The notes under the pieces are model-generated. The model was given only the letters and a program-made list of their open reading frames with translations, did not search any database and was not told the DNA's origin. DNA of 64,000 nt from Opisthorchis felineus (lineage: Eukaryota; Platyhelminthes; Trematoda; Opisthorchiida; Opisthorchiidae), in the NCBI GenBank assembly GCA_004794785.1, contig SJOL01007518.1, positions 241,492 through 305,491 of the forward strand, given 5' to 3'. The position numbers were made by a program, and so were the translations under genes. Below, one piece after another: positions 10,437 through 21,539 of the stretch. The stretch's first letter is position 1; the number at the start of each line of letters is the position of its first letter.

Positions 10437-13250
10437 TCAGCATTGTTCGGTTTCAAATACAGGATGAAATCTTCGCTGGAAAGAGCTTCTCGCCCTATAA
10501 CAAATACTGCGGTGCCGTCCAGTGTGGTTAACGTAATGAGTTTCCTTGTTGCCATAAACACTGAATTCATGTAATACCTGAACTCGGCGCTGAGTCACAG
10601 TTCCAGGAACCAAGCTAATCCGGGGACCATGGGATTTTAGAATATACACTGGTTCACGTGGATAGAATTATTGTGTCTTGGCGCCATGATGTCTATTAAA
10701 TTGCCGCTAAATCTTGGTGATATTTGACAGAGAACATGGCGTCTGATGCTGTTCTCTCGCCGCCCAAGAAGAGCCTGAGATGATGAAACTTAGTTTAGCA
10801 CAGCTATACTTGGTGTAGCACGGCAGTTGCGTAAGGGGATATTCAAATTCTCACTCATTATCCTTTCCATTCCCAGCTTCTGAAGGGTTGTTTTGAACTA
10901 CATCACCCAAACGTTCTGCTAATCCATTGGATTGAAGATCGTGTGGCATACTACGAGCACGATCGAAAATGGATGACTTGCAAGGTTGATAAAATTTTGC
11001 CGAAGACGACTATGTACAACTACCAGCCACAGACGCTTCTTGGAAGCCGAACTGAACAACTGTGTGCTTCAAGCACGAAATATTGATGGTCGTGGAAACT
11101 GTGCGTAACGGGATTACCTCCCGCCACTATAAGTAGGCATCTTCGAGGATATGAAAGCACTGACCATTGATTGAAGCAGCAAATTCTGCATGATTTCTTC
11201 TCCAGGGACTATCAAGTACGAGCAAGAAGTGGATCGTAGCCTTTACAGGTGCCTTCACAGCGCGTGAGCACTGTTAAGATTATTTCTTTGTGCTCTCAGT
11301 GTCCTGGTCGGTTGTCGGCCAATATCTTTAAGTGCGCACTAAAGATCTCATACGTGTTATTTCTGGGTGAGCACAGTGTAGCGTCTGTTTGACACGTTTT
11401 CTCGGGATTAATGGTGTTCTTTTACGTTCTGGCAGCACAATGCATGCGTGTACAACTGTTGAGGCAGCATGCCATTGGATGTGTGGTTCATAATATGTAC
11501 CTATTTTTTAGGCCAACCTGAGCGTAAGTAAAAGATTATCACTTGTAGCATGGGGCCCTACTGGGTGGCACACTGGATCAGGGTAAAAGAAACAAGTAAA
11601 TTCATGAAAGACTCTGAAGATGTGTTTTACATCAGCGTCAACCTGTCGTCATCATTTGGTTGCTTACTGGGTTTATGTGAAATCAGTCTTGAAGAGGCGT
11701 CCGCGTTCTCTGTCCTTCCGATAAACAAAATGACCCAACGTTCTTTTTTTAGTCGCGTGAACGGGTATACCTCCGATGGATCGAATAAAGATAACAAAAG
11801 CTTATGATCTGTATGCAGTGTAAACCGACGACCATGCGACATCGTATGGAACTTTTTGACTACAAACACAAGAGCTGGACCTTTTTTTCTTCATCTGACT
11901 AGCTCGGTGGGTAATTGGGTTCGCGAAGCATGACTGGTTGACTTTTGATTATTGTCAGGAAATTGATGTATAATCATATAACCACAGTAGGAAGCGCCAT
12001 CAGCCACAATGACAGGGAGATTGGAATCATCAGATGCTGGTAATAGATCAGAAGATTCGCGGAAAACCATCAAACGCAACTGAGACGCACGAGACCACCC
12101 CCTTTGTTTCCATACATATTGGATTGTTTAAGGGGGCTTTTATTTGACGCGTGTTACAGACAACAATGTTAGAGTTGTTCACCAGGTCTAGGAATGATTG
12201 TTGGAAAAAGAGACTCTTTAATCGCGAGTTTTATTTGGGCCTGGACGACGTCCATTGTAATCGACAAAAAATTCCACATATTCGATTTTAGGCCAGACAA
12301 AATCGCATTTTTGCTTTTGCAAGATAATTCCGTATTCGAGCATACGACTGAAAAAGGTCTTCTGAGTGCCTCTTGTTTTCTGGTAAAGAACTTGGACGTC
12401 CAGGTAAGGAAAGGCGAACGAAATGCCACTAAGTATAACCTTCTCGTATACTGCTGGGGAGCATTTTGTGCTACATGGCAGTATGTTGTAACGGTTTATT
12501 GTTAACAGGTCCTCACAATTACTTTCCATCTCAACTTGGAGTTTTGCATCAGAAAAATCGACCTTAAAGGATACTCTGCCACCACTAAGTCGTCTTCCGG
12601 TACAGCAAAACGGTGTGGTTTTGAGACCCGTTGAGAAATCACCACAAAGTTGAATGGAGCCGTCAGTTTTTTTGCTCTTATGGCAGGAGCAGCCCAAGAG
12701 TAGTTCACATTTTTGTAGTGGTGCATTTCAGCCTATAGTGCTGCCGTTGCCGAGTATGACATCCAACCCTGTATCCTGGTTGGATGAATAACTTGGTTAT
12801 GCCTTCGCGTGTCTGTCCGAATCGTTCGTAAAAACGCCGAAAAACTTATCTGGTAGACGTTGCGCACAAACGCAATAGTTTTCTGGGGACTGCAACCGCG
12901 TCACAACGAATGAATAGGATTATTTGCACCACAAAGAGAATTAAACGATTCATTTCACGGATCAAGTTTTTTTCCATCCAGCCTACACCCAAAATATTTG
13001 GGTAATTACTGAGAGATACGTAGCAAATTGCAGAGTTACATTTATCATGAGAACAGAAGGCGTACGGTAACTCAGCAAGAAAGGAATCTGATGTCCACCG
13101 GCGTTTCTGGCTATTCTGTGATTTGGCCTGTACACCGGTCTCCAATATAAATCCATGTTGAATAAGGAATGATTGTGACATTCAACGCAGTATCTATCTG
13201 CAACGTAAAAGTGATTCATAGAGTACGCTTCACTGGTGAATCTGTCCCAC
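10437..13250 (-). mobile_element. Decayed Ty3/Gypsy retrotransposon pol
   Basis: The minus strand can be read in broken frames through the whole Gypsy pol order. (1) Aspartic protease near 13200-13150, with LQIDTALNVTII where families have LDTASDITII. (2) The protease-RT linker near 13020-12960 (NILGVGWMEKN). (3) Reverse transcriptase 12726-12218 with DGSIQLCGDFSTGL, YLDV in place of YLDD, and GRRPGPN. (4) RNase H 12079-11627, with VKKFHTMSHGRRFTLHTDHK carrying the TDHK motif. (5) Integrase about 11550-10700, with QSNGLAERLGDVVQ near 10930. (6) The C-terminal GPY-like module near 10640-10540 (HGPRISLVPGTVTQRR). Catalytic changes in protease (DTAL), RT (YLDV) and integrase (SDNG replaced) mean it is inactive. 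No LTR pair was identified. Confidence 0.85.
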
Positions 13251-13254
13251 ACTG

Positions 13255-13610
13255 GGTCGTGGAACGTTTATAAGTGGTTTTGGGATGTCTAGCTATTTTA
13301 TCATCTCATATCCACACTACAGTTGTTCCAACCTGGGATGCACCGTACAAATGCAACAAAGCACAGGCATTCGTGGATGGTCTCGAACGCGAATGAGAAA
13401 AAGATCAACTCAAAAGAAAAAAATCACAAGCAGAATATTTATATACCACCCGTTCGATCTTAGTAAAACCACCAACACGGGTACGGCTTCAAAGTTCTCG
13501 ATTGGAGTCATGAATCCCGAATCCTCCGCTTCTTATCTTCACAATACTTAACAACAATTAAGATACTGTGATGCTTAGGGAAAACGGTTCAGCCTGTCCA
13601 CATAAACGAA
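13255..13610. other. Unassigned; possible remnant of Gypsy gag
   Basis: This lies directly upstream of the protease on the minus strand, where gag should be. A cysteine cluster (VLCCIC) near 13350 on the minus strand is suggestive of a zinc knuckle but is not a complete CCHC motif. The 88-codon plus-strand frame here has no recognisable similarity. Confidence 0.25.
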
Positions 13611-13619
13611 GGTAAAAAG

Positions 13620-13927
13620 TAACTCAAAGTGAAAATTCTTCGACAGCCCACGACCGGTTTCGCCCTTCTTGAGGCTCAGCATGTAGGCGCAGTCCCCGAG
13701 TTTCCGTCAACCTTATGTTCTACTTGAAACCAAATTGCATAAAATTAGCGAAATACACTAATTTGCAAACAAATTGGTTTTGCGAGAGACTAAACCAATT
13801 TTGTAAGTACGACTAGCTGCGAAATATTTTGTAAACATTAACTCACAGAAGCGAACCGGGTTCCGGGTGAGCTTCTCGCAAAACCAAATTTGTTTGCAAA
13901 TTAGTGTATTTCGCTAACTCAAAGTGA
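13620..13927. repeat. Small hairpin element flanked by 13-bp direct repeats
   Basis: Inverted arms at 13746-13788 and 13874-13917 match over 43 of 44 bases (one extra t in the right arm), separated by 85 bp. The 13-bp direct repeat taactcaaagtga occurs at 13620-13632 and 13915-13927, the second copy overlapping the outer end of the right arm. Within it, near 13650-13700, is a piece of dispersed repeat A. It could be a non-autonomous hairpin element with a target duplication, or a local inverted duplication. Confidence 0.6.
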
Positions 13928-13934
13928 GTTGGCT

Positions 13935-16640
13935 GTTTATTGGTTAGACTAACTGTGAAACATGACCTCTCAAAAAAGTGCAGTTGACTCTGTGCGACAT
14001 TCGCGGAGTGGATCTAAATTGTGAATATATGCTGCGCATATATTGCCAGGAGTATTCTTTAGAATTCCGTGCCTCTTCGTGTAGACATGGGTGTAGCACT
14101 GTAGTTGCACAGGTGACCGTCCCTAATATTAAATTTAACCCTTTTTGGTTGTCCGCTTGTTCGCTGAGCTGGGCGATTTGATTGCAAACGTTTCATCACC
14201 AGTCGAGGTGACATCAGTGCGTTGTTAGGGAGCCTAGTGGTGCGTAGCGATGGGTTGGTGTCTGTGCCTTTTCCCTTGCCCTTTTTCCAACAAAAGAACG
14301 GTTACGAGGTGAAAAACTAACAAACTATGAACCATATGCCTTTAGGTTCAGGATAGCTCGACAGCACTATGGTGGAATTTAATTCAGACGGATTCGCTGT
14401 ACTCTTCGCGCTAGTGGCTGTTCCCCCAGTCGCATAGAGTTCTCGGCGAAAAACATGGTGAGTTGTGCGGCCTTTGAGCACGCTGATGCCTATTATGCAA
14501 GCATAACAGATCCAGGCGTCCCGTAGGACGGTATAGGCAATCCACATTTGTTATACGCCTCTGTCAACAGAAACTATCCTCGTAAGCGTAAGGCTTCGTC
14601 GTTACTAAATTCGGGAACGCTATTGTCTTAGGATTTACCACTATGGAGGAACGAGTGTGATTCTGGAGAGGAAAACCAGCACCCGACGAATCAAAATGGT
14701 GGGTGGGCCACACCCTAACTTGAACGTAATCTGCCGAGATCGGCTGAATCCTTGATAGAATAAAGTGGACTCTGGTCTGGTGTCAACATAGCACACTGCA
14801 TAACGAGACATCAATATATTGACAGTGTAGAAAACGCAGAACATGCATCCCAACAGAAAAAGTTCCCTGTGTCTGGAGCTCTACACGAAGCATACTCAAA
14901 ATTCAAAGGAAGGATACGGAAAGTTGCCCAGCACTGTAACACCTGGGGATCGCAATGTGCTAGCATGCAGGAACTAGCAATCTAACTGTTAAACTGCGTC
15001 GACTGCAACAATGGCAAGAGATAATTTCGAAAGTTTACAAATTTCCTGCGCTTGTCTTCAGACCACGGAAACACATCTCCGTCCTCTTAACCGATTAGGC
15101 CAGCTTACATTTGGAAGGCATCGTTTTCACGACTGAGCAACGTCATTACGTAGTTTATCGCGGTAGACAAGAATGGTGGGGTAAAACAGCTTCAACTCCA
15201 AGCCGAAGCGTTGCGTGCCAACATTGCACAGCCAGTGTTCTTATAAGGCACACACATTAGGAGGGGGCGTGTCCGCGTCACCTGTAATCGCTAACGGCGT
15301 TCTGTTATCCGTCCTCGCAGGCAGCCAATGTTCGGGTGAACGTTATGACACATGCAAAAATCGCTTTAAAGCATTTCTTCAGGACCCAGCTCGAATGCTC
15401 ACACTCGGCAGTGATAGAGGTTTCATTTCAACCTAGACGATCCCGTGCTGCAGTAACATCAGTTCGTCATTTACCCTCGAGTGGACTGGGCATTGCCTTG
15501 CTTGACGAATGCAATTTGTCTGTCGACCGCTGTGCTACGCAACGTTCTCGATGGCCACCGAGGGCGTTAGATGCAACCAACGCTTTTCAACCTCGTGACT
15601 GAGGGTATGACGGTAAAGGGTCCTAATGCATTTGGGAGCTGCTTCTTCTGAAACACATGCTGGCCAACACTGAGTACGGGGTTGACACTGTTCTTCCTCA
15701 TCTTCAATGTTTTGGAAAGGAGAGCAGATTTTTTTTGATGCATTTCGTAATAACAACATTTAGAAGCTCCAAAGTGTATGGTTTTCCCATGAGACTAGGT
15801 CAGCGTGGCGTCCCGTCTCACACATAGACTCATGCACGCAGGCATACCAGACCAGACATACGTGCAGGTGAATCACGTTTGAATCTCACTGTTCCTCCCT
15901 CATTGGTTATTTATTGTCCTGTTTCACTGGCCCTGATTCAAGCAGTGGACCCTTGTCAAATTGGTACTAATTGGTACTTATCACACGGCCATTCTCCTTG
16001 TTAAGGTTACGGGCCGGCTAGAGTAAATACGATTTTTTACCCAACAGATCAGTCGGGAATACCTTGATTTTGTGTATAACAGGTTATCTGCTCGCGACAG
16101 TCGACAAGTTCGTTTAATTTAGAATTGTCCTATCCCCTGCTTTCAGTCCTCGGATGATACCTGCTACAGGCTAAGCAAAGCGACTCAATTTCTCCAGCAT
16201 TCCTCTGTCTTGTCTCATCATCGATTTCGTGTCAAAAAGAAGTCAGGCTGTTGATCAAGAACAGCGCTTTCGCTCATCGGATCCAATCAACTCATGGCAT
16301 ATAGCCGTTCTCCGTTTCTGACCGTGGCTGCCTCCGCCAGTTGACAGTCAACCTGTTTCTGATGTATGCACGTTTTGTTCAGTAGGGAATTCGGTGAACA
16401 GACACCCGCCAGCCAGTCCGACAGATCATCGATTTTGCGGGATTTGCATGGCTGACTGAAAGACTCACTGGAGTCGATCCCGGCCCGGCTAAACACTGCC
16501 CAAGGCACCTGCATGGTCGATTCCCGCAGCGAAACTGATTTTCTCCTGCGTTCTGTCCTACGCTCATAGCCTGTACTTCTGTTTGTTCTGTTTTCCGTTT
16601 GCGAGACTCTCCTGCGTTGATCGACAATATACTATCCTTC
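13935..16640. other. Unassigned sequence
   Basis: No recognisable domain on either strand. Frames of 60-90 codons occur (for example 15336-15602 +, 16379-16627 -) but lack homology I can name, and none is flanked by convincing splice sites. A mostly repeat-derived origin is likely but not shown. Confidence 0.4.
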
Positions 16641-16900
16641 TACTGATAGTTGTTGTTGTACCAGGCCAGATCGCGGTTAGACAGATGCAGCTTACTTCTC
16701 GGAGCAGAATAATCAGTACATAAAGGAACTGGTTCGTTTGAATTTATGACGACCGCAATAGGTGATGTCCATGGGCAGGTAACTCTTGAGGGGATATATT
16801 GCTTTAAAACATTCAAGTCCCACGTCCACAAAAGGGACGGTGGCAAACGGGACCGGACGCTTCGAACAGAACACCGATGCCGCGCGTCAGGTGACAATCA
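16640..16900 (-). mobile_element. Ty3/Gypsy reverse transcriptase fragment
   Basis: Reading down from about 16880, one frame gives KRPVPFATVPFVDVGLECF, the lead-in to Gypsy RT (KRPVPYA.LPAVDAEL in related elements). The adjacent frame gives CPWTSPIAVV and PLCTDYS, which align with the WAAPIVVVKK...RLCADFS block. The fragment ends there. It is a short dead scrap with at least one frame shift. Confidence 0.65.
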
Positions 16901-16904
16901 AACA

Positions 16905-17590
16905 AGTGATACTGAACTGCAACAGATTAACACTGGGGTTCGGCGTTGGGTGGTAATCAAAATGAACGAATGAGCGTACGCGTGCGTGTATCGGAGTGCA
17001 CGGGTCAATGCGGACTTGTGTGTAACAGGACGCAAAGCAGTTTATGCAGTAACCAGAACAAGATTCACGCACAAATAATCGATGAAGGAAAAAATAATGG
17101 AGACGCCCCAATCGGCACGTTCAAACTGCCCATTTTATTTATGTAATCTAAGAAGTTTCAATTCATTATTAATAAAGCAACTGATCAGTGCAACTTCAAA
17201 AAACTTCGCCAATCAAGTTTAAGAAACCATCCAACGCACTTTTCGCCTATTTGCTGCAGTTTTGTAATCAGGCTCAACTACACGGTATCAAGTGCCTTTG
17301 GTGACCAAATTACTCCCCTACTTTGGCGGCGCCACCTGAAGGTACCGTTCCTTCTTACGGTGGCTCTGCTGAGGATAAATGAGAGGCGCTATGTCATAGA
17401 AATTGATTTGCCATAACTGGTAGAGTAACAGTCTCCCTGGATTGCTTGCAGTGTTTGGTATGTTCACAATCCTCACACCACACTCTACTCCAAATTTTCC
17501 TCGTAATGAAGTCCTCAACGGGGATTCATGACTGGTTAGATAAACTGTCTGTCTTTCTACCAGCAATTCCGTTCTGACTTAGCCTTAGAG
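16905..17590. other. Unassigned sequence
   Basis: AT-rich between 17090 and 17230. No recognisable element or coding region. Confidence 0.4.
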
Positions 17591-17593
17591 AGA

Positions 17594-20335
17594 ATGAGCC
17601 TTACCGCGGCACGAGGGTTTGGGTGCCTCCGTGACCCACTGAGCTATACTGCGGAGTGTTCATGTGACACTCGCAGGTTGGAAGTTGGAACATGTATGGC
17701 GACTTCTCTAAAAAATGTAATGCACGGGCGTTTCCCGCTAAACACCGCTGCCTTGTGGTTAGGCATGATTCCTACAACTAAAACACTGTCATGCGACATC
17801 GGCCGTTACGCCGTGTCATCAGCCGGATCGCCTTACTTGCTGCATATAGGCGTCAGTGAAAATAGGCTACTGCTGATGCCTCCCTCCTTTCTTACTGGCA
17901 TACTTTTTCAGCTCTCTCCCACCTAATTAATAACACTCCACATAGGCCCATCCGTTAGGAGTGACAACCCCGTTCGTCAACACCCGCGCGTGAGCCGCGG
18001 CTGACAACCTCATGCTTCTCGAAATCAGGTTCCAGTGCTCGGTCTCTGTGGCCGCTCTTAATGTTCGCACTCTGAAGCAAACAGGACAAGAAGCTGCTCT
18101 TGCTCTCACACTGGACTCGGTTAACACTGCTGTGTACCAGAATCAAGCTTTCATCACTCCACTCGCATCCGACTGTGCAACTCTGGCGATTCAGAGGCCA
18201 CTGCGGCATAATTTACGATTGGTCGACACCTTCCTAATTCACCAGGTGGAAGGATCTTTGCTTGCGTGGTCAGTCATCCTTGTGTGGTTCTTCTAGCAGC
18301 GTCCATGAAAAAGCCTCACAAGCGAGTAGTGTTGTGTGTTTGTCGCGTCTGTCTACACCCCAAATGACCGCTCTGACACCACTAAAAACACCTTGAATGC
18401 CTTGTCACGGTGGGCTAAAAGCTTAGATATCGTCATGCTTGCCGAAGAGTTGAATGCACAATTGGGCAGATTCAGTACATCTGAGACTCCGTTGGGTGGT
18501 TAACTTAGATTGGACTCAGTACGTACCGACAATGGCGAACGAATGCTTCAGCTATCTGCTGACAGTAAACTACTTATATGCACTAATAACCTCTGAAATA
18601 GTCAAAGCCTTCTGGTGACAAGCTCTTCCCTAACTGCGTACTAGCCGTGGGTCCAAACTGATAACATCGCCATCAGTTACCGATGGGAGTTAAAGGTTAC
18701 CATAAGTGTCTTCTGGACCCTCTTCCAACTGCTCCAACTTCGGATGTGAATTCGTGCTGGAACAGGATCAGCACATCTTTTCACAATTGAGAGAGTTCCA
18801 TCCGCAGCATGCCGCTACCAGGTCCGCTCAATGAGTATAAGACAGAACGGAAGCGCTGCCTGAATGTTATAGAAATATTACTGCTAGTCCCGAACATAAT
18901 TCAGCGCGACGAATTATCGGACATCAAGTGAAGCTGAGTATGCTCGCCGACCGTGAAGCCTAGTGGACTCGGAAGGCCAAGGAAATGGGAGAGACCCAGA
19001 TAGCCGGAAATGCTCGAAGATTGTTTTGATTGGTCCATGCGACTGGTCTCCGAAAACCGGCTGTGAGTGAAACCACAAAGGATCAAAGTGGCGTGACCAT
19101 CTTCAATAAAGTTACCTCGACTGAAGAACAATTTTCGTGGCCCTCTTCTGCTACTTAGCCGGATTGTCGAACTGCACCAAAACCCTGGACGGAGAACCTG
19201 GAAACTTCTAGGCCTCGGAGGTTGGTGACCGCATATATTCTCTCAAGCTCCACCGAGCGCCTGGTTCGGATGACCCGCAACCCTCAATATTCAAGGACGG
19301 AGATGAAGTGCTCAGTCAGCTCTTGTCTGATCCGTTTGCCCCCATCTTGAAGAAGGAGGCTTTCCCAGACAACTGAGGAGCCATAGTGATTGCGGTAATC
19401 ACATGGCGACCAACTTGACTCCAGTCTGAGACTCTTGGCGTCACTCGTCTTTTGTCATCCCCTAATGGCCGTGGAGCGTTGACCTCAGAGCAGCAAGTGG
19501 AACTCCGACCTGGTAGGGGTTGCGTTGACTGACCCCCTACACATGGCCAGCCACTGAAACAATTCCATACGTATAAGCGACCCAAACTTTGGTATTCCTG
19601 GATTTCCAAGGTGTATCTGACTCACCTAACACTAACACGCTTGTTTGGCAAGCAGTGTCACAGAAACTTGTCAGTATATTATGTTCTTTTTATTCTCAAA
19701 TTTATGGACGTGTGAGAGTGCCCGGGAAGCTCACCATAAGCTTCCGCATACAAAGTGGTGTTCGACAAGCATGCCGATTCTCCTCACTCCTAATCAGTTA
19801 TTTTGATCGACAAGATGCTGAGACGAACAACGAAAGGCCTCCAAAACTCTGGTATTCAAGCAGCTGCTGAAGAAAATATTTTCGATCTGGAATATGCAGA
19901 CATCGTTGTCCTTTTCGAAAAGTAGGAACATGTTTTTGGATGAACTAGCCAAAGTCATGCCAAAGTACGGCATGCGCTGTGTCCACAAAGTGTAAGGTCA
20001 TGCTCCTGGGACATGCAGTCACTGAAAACGCCACTTACAATCCAAAGATGGGCATTCGAGGCTGTGGAGCGTATTACATATCTTGGAAATTGAATAAGTC
20101 CCGATTATGGTGTCGCAGATGGGGCTAATGCTTGGATCTCTGAGGCTAGAATGGCGTTTACTAAATCGAGACATCTATGGCGTTAAGGCGGTATATTCCT
20201 GAATCGTAAGGGACATGTGTATCAGATTATGGTATGGGCTGTTTTGGTGCATTGAGGTGAGGCCTCTGCAGGCAGCCGAACTGAAACATTTGCAGGTCCT
20301 CGACGACAGTTGTCTTAGAACCATACTTTGTCATC
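17594..20335 (+). mobile_element. Near full-length decayed SR2/RTE-like LINE (endonuclease + RT)
   Basis: A 5' region (17594-17930) is followed by endonuclease and RT in broken plus-strand frames. VAALNVRTLKQTGQEAALAL lies at 18047-18106. Later come ELNAQLGRFSTSETPLGG near 18450-18502 (endonuclease NAQ site) and LDSVRTDNGERMLQLSADSK near 18511-18570. DNIAISYRW lies near 18662, and RRIIGHQVKLSMLADREA near 18910-18960. The FLDF block of RT motif A is at 19595-19606 (FLDFQGVSDS). GRVRVPGKLTISFRIQSGVR lies near 19705-19764. The C-terminal RITYLGN block is near 20075 and CLRTIL near 20310. The family YADD block is degraded (LEYADIVVLF near 19890). The element stops at about 20335, where a minus-strand Gypsy fragment begins. 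Many stops and shifts; no function. Confidence 0.88.
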
Positions 20336-20344
20336 AGTTTGCCC

Positions 20345-21130
20345 CGTTTTAAGTACACCACGGATTCTGCGTTCTTTGATAAATCCGCTCCCAAAATTGT
20401 CTACTTTATATCTGGGCTGATCAGGAACTCGTGTTTCACCGACCTATCGCCTAGGCGCATTGAGTGCACTGACAATCCGTCAGTTTTCAGTCGGTACCCA
20501 CCCAATGCCCTCACGGCTAGCGCGCACGGTTTGCATTCAGCTTCGTTTCTTCTCTACCTCAGCGACACCCCTGCCCCTGTATTGGGCATAGCTCATTCTT
20601 CCCGCCTATCTCAATAAAGGACTGTACCGTGGCCTACCCCAGAAAAGAACAGTAATCCAAAGCGTTATTATTGGCAGGCGGCCGGGTACAGCGACATCGA
20701 TTCTTCCAGTGGCCAGGCATGCCACAGTTGCAGCAACGGATCTTTCGAACGTGCCTCCACAATTGTCTTCATGACGGCTAGCTGTTAGTTAGTCGGTCCT
20801 ATTGGCCCCGCAAATCGTCCACACTCAAGTGGTCGGTTGTTCTCGTCAACCGCAGCTGGGCAGCAAGCGCCGGCTGCGCACCTTCGACAAACTGGTCACA
20901 CAGCAACTGCTGGCGCAACACTGCTTCCAGCCCCGGCAAGGCACGATCCAACCACTGCCGCAGACTGGCGAAGAACGCTGTCGAGTCGCATCACGGTCCC
21001 ATCCTGGCCACCTTGAACCGCTTCACCGCCTCCTGGCGGTCGGCCGGCGTGTCGGACTCCGCTGCACGAGCTTTCTTGCCCGCCGCGAAGAAAGCACCAG
21101 GATAGTCCACACACACTCATCCTCAAAATG
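20345..21130 (-). mobile_element. Ty3/Gypsy gag (CCHC) and protease remnant
   Basis: On the minus strand from about 21100 down, one frame gives PGAFFAAGKKARAAES, then ASLRQWLDRALPGLEAVLRQ and EGAQPALAAQLRLTR, a helical Gypsy gag-like region. It is followed by a CCHC zinc knuckle, CCNCGMPGHWKNRC (C-x2-C-x4-H-x4-C) at 20734-20693. Below 20560 another frame gives VRALGGYRLKTDGLSVHSMR, then EFLISPDIK and, after a stop, TILGADLSKN, which resembles the C-terminal half of a Gypsy protease (ILGADFL). RT and integrase are missing; the sequence breaks at the LINE boundary near 20340. One or more stops make it non-functional. Confidence 0.75.
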
Positions 21131-21179
21131 TTGTGTACGGAACCTTCACCCGTATCCTGATCACGGCCATAAATGAAAG

Positions 21180-21440
21180 AAAGCTCTATGCTGCGACGTT
21201 ATTTATTGACAAACACAAACCGACCGGTTACAAGCTGTTAGAAACGAAAGTAAACATATCATCTGCACAGAGATTTGAAAAGTGAGCATTTCCAGATGTT
21301 CACTTGAACTTTCCTGGACATTCTTGAATATTAAAAAATTATGAACGAACACTGCGAATATAACCATCGCCTTCCGTCAGATACGGGGACGGAGCTTGGA
21401 GACCGGACAATAGACTACTTGCATAATTCATCAGTAGTAC
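21180..21440 (-). repeat. Possible LTR upstream of the Gypsy gag
   Basis: This lies just 5' of gag on the minus strand and contains an AATAAA in that orientation (plus-strand tttatt near 21202). No second LTR copy or primer-binding site was confirmed, so the call rests on position and the polyadenylation signal. Confidence 0.25.
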
Positions 21441-21539
21441 AAAACGTTACACTGGTAACAAGCACGTGGATGAAGCATAGCAAAATGTGAAAGGATGTAT
21501 GCTAAGGGCGTCCAATGCTATCTGTCCGACTTCTCCGAT

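Noticed and set aside
20802..21176. 124-codon plus-strand frame
   Set aside because: Antisense shadow of the minus-strand Gypsy gag with its CCHC knuckle.
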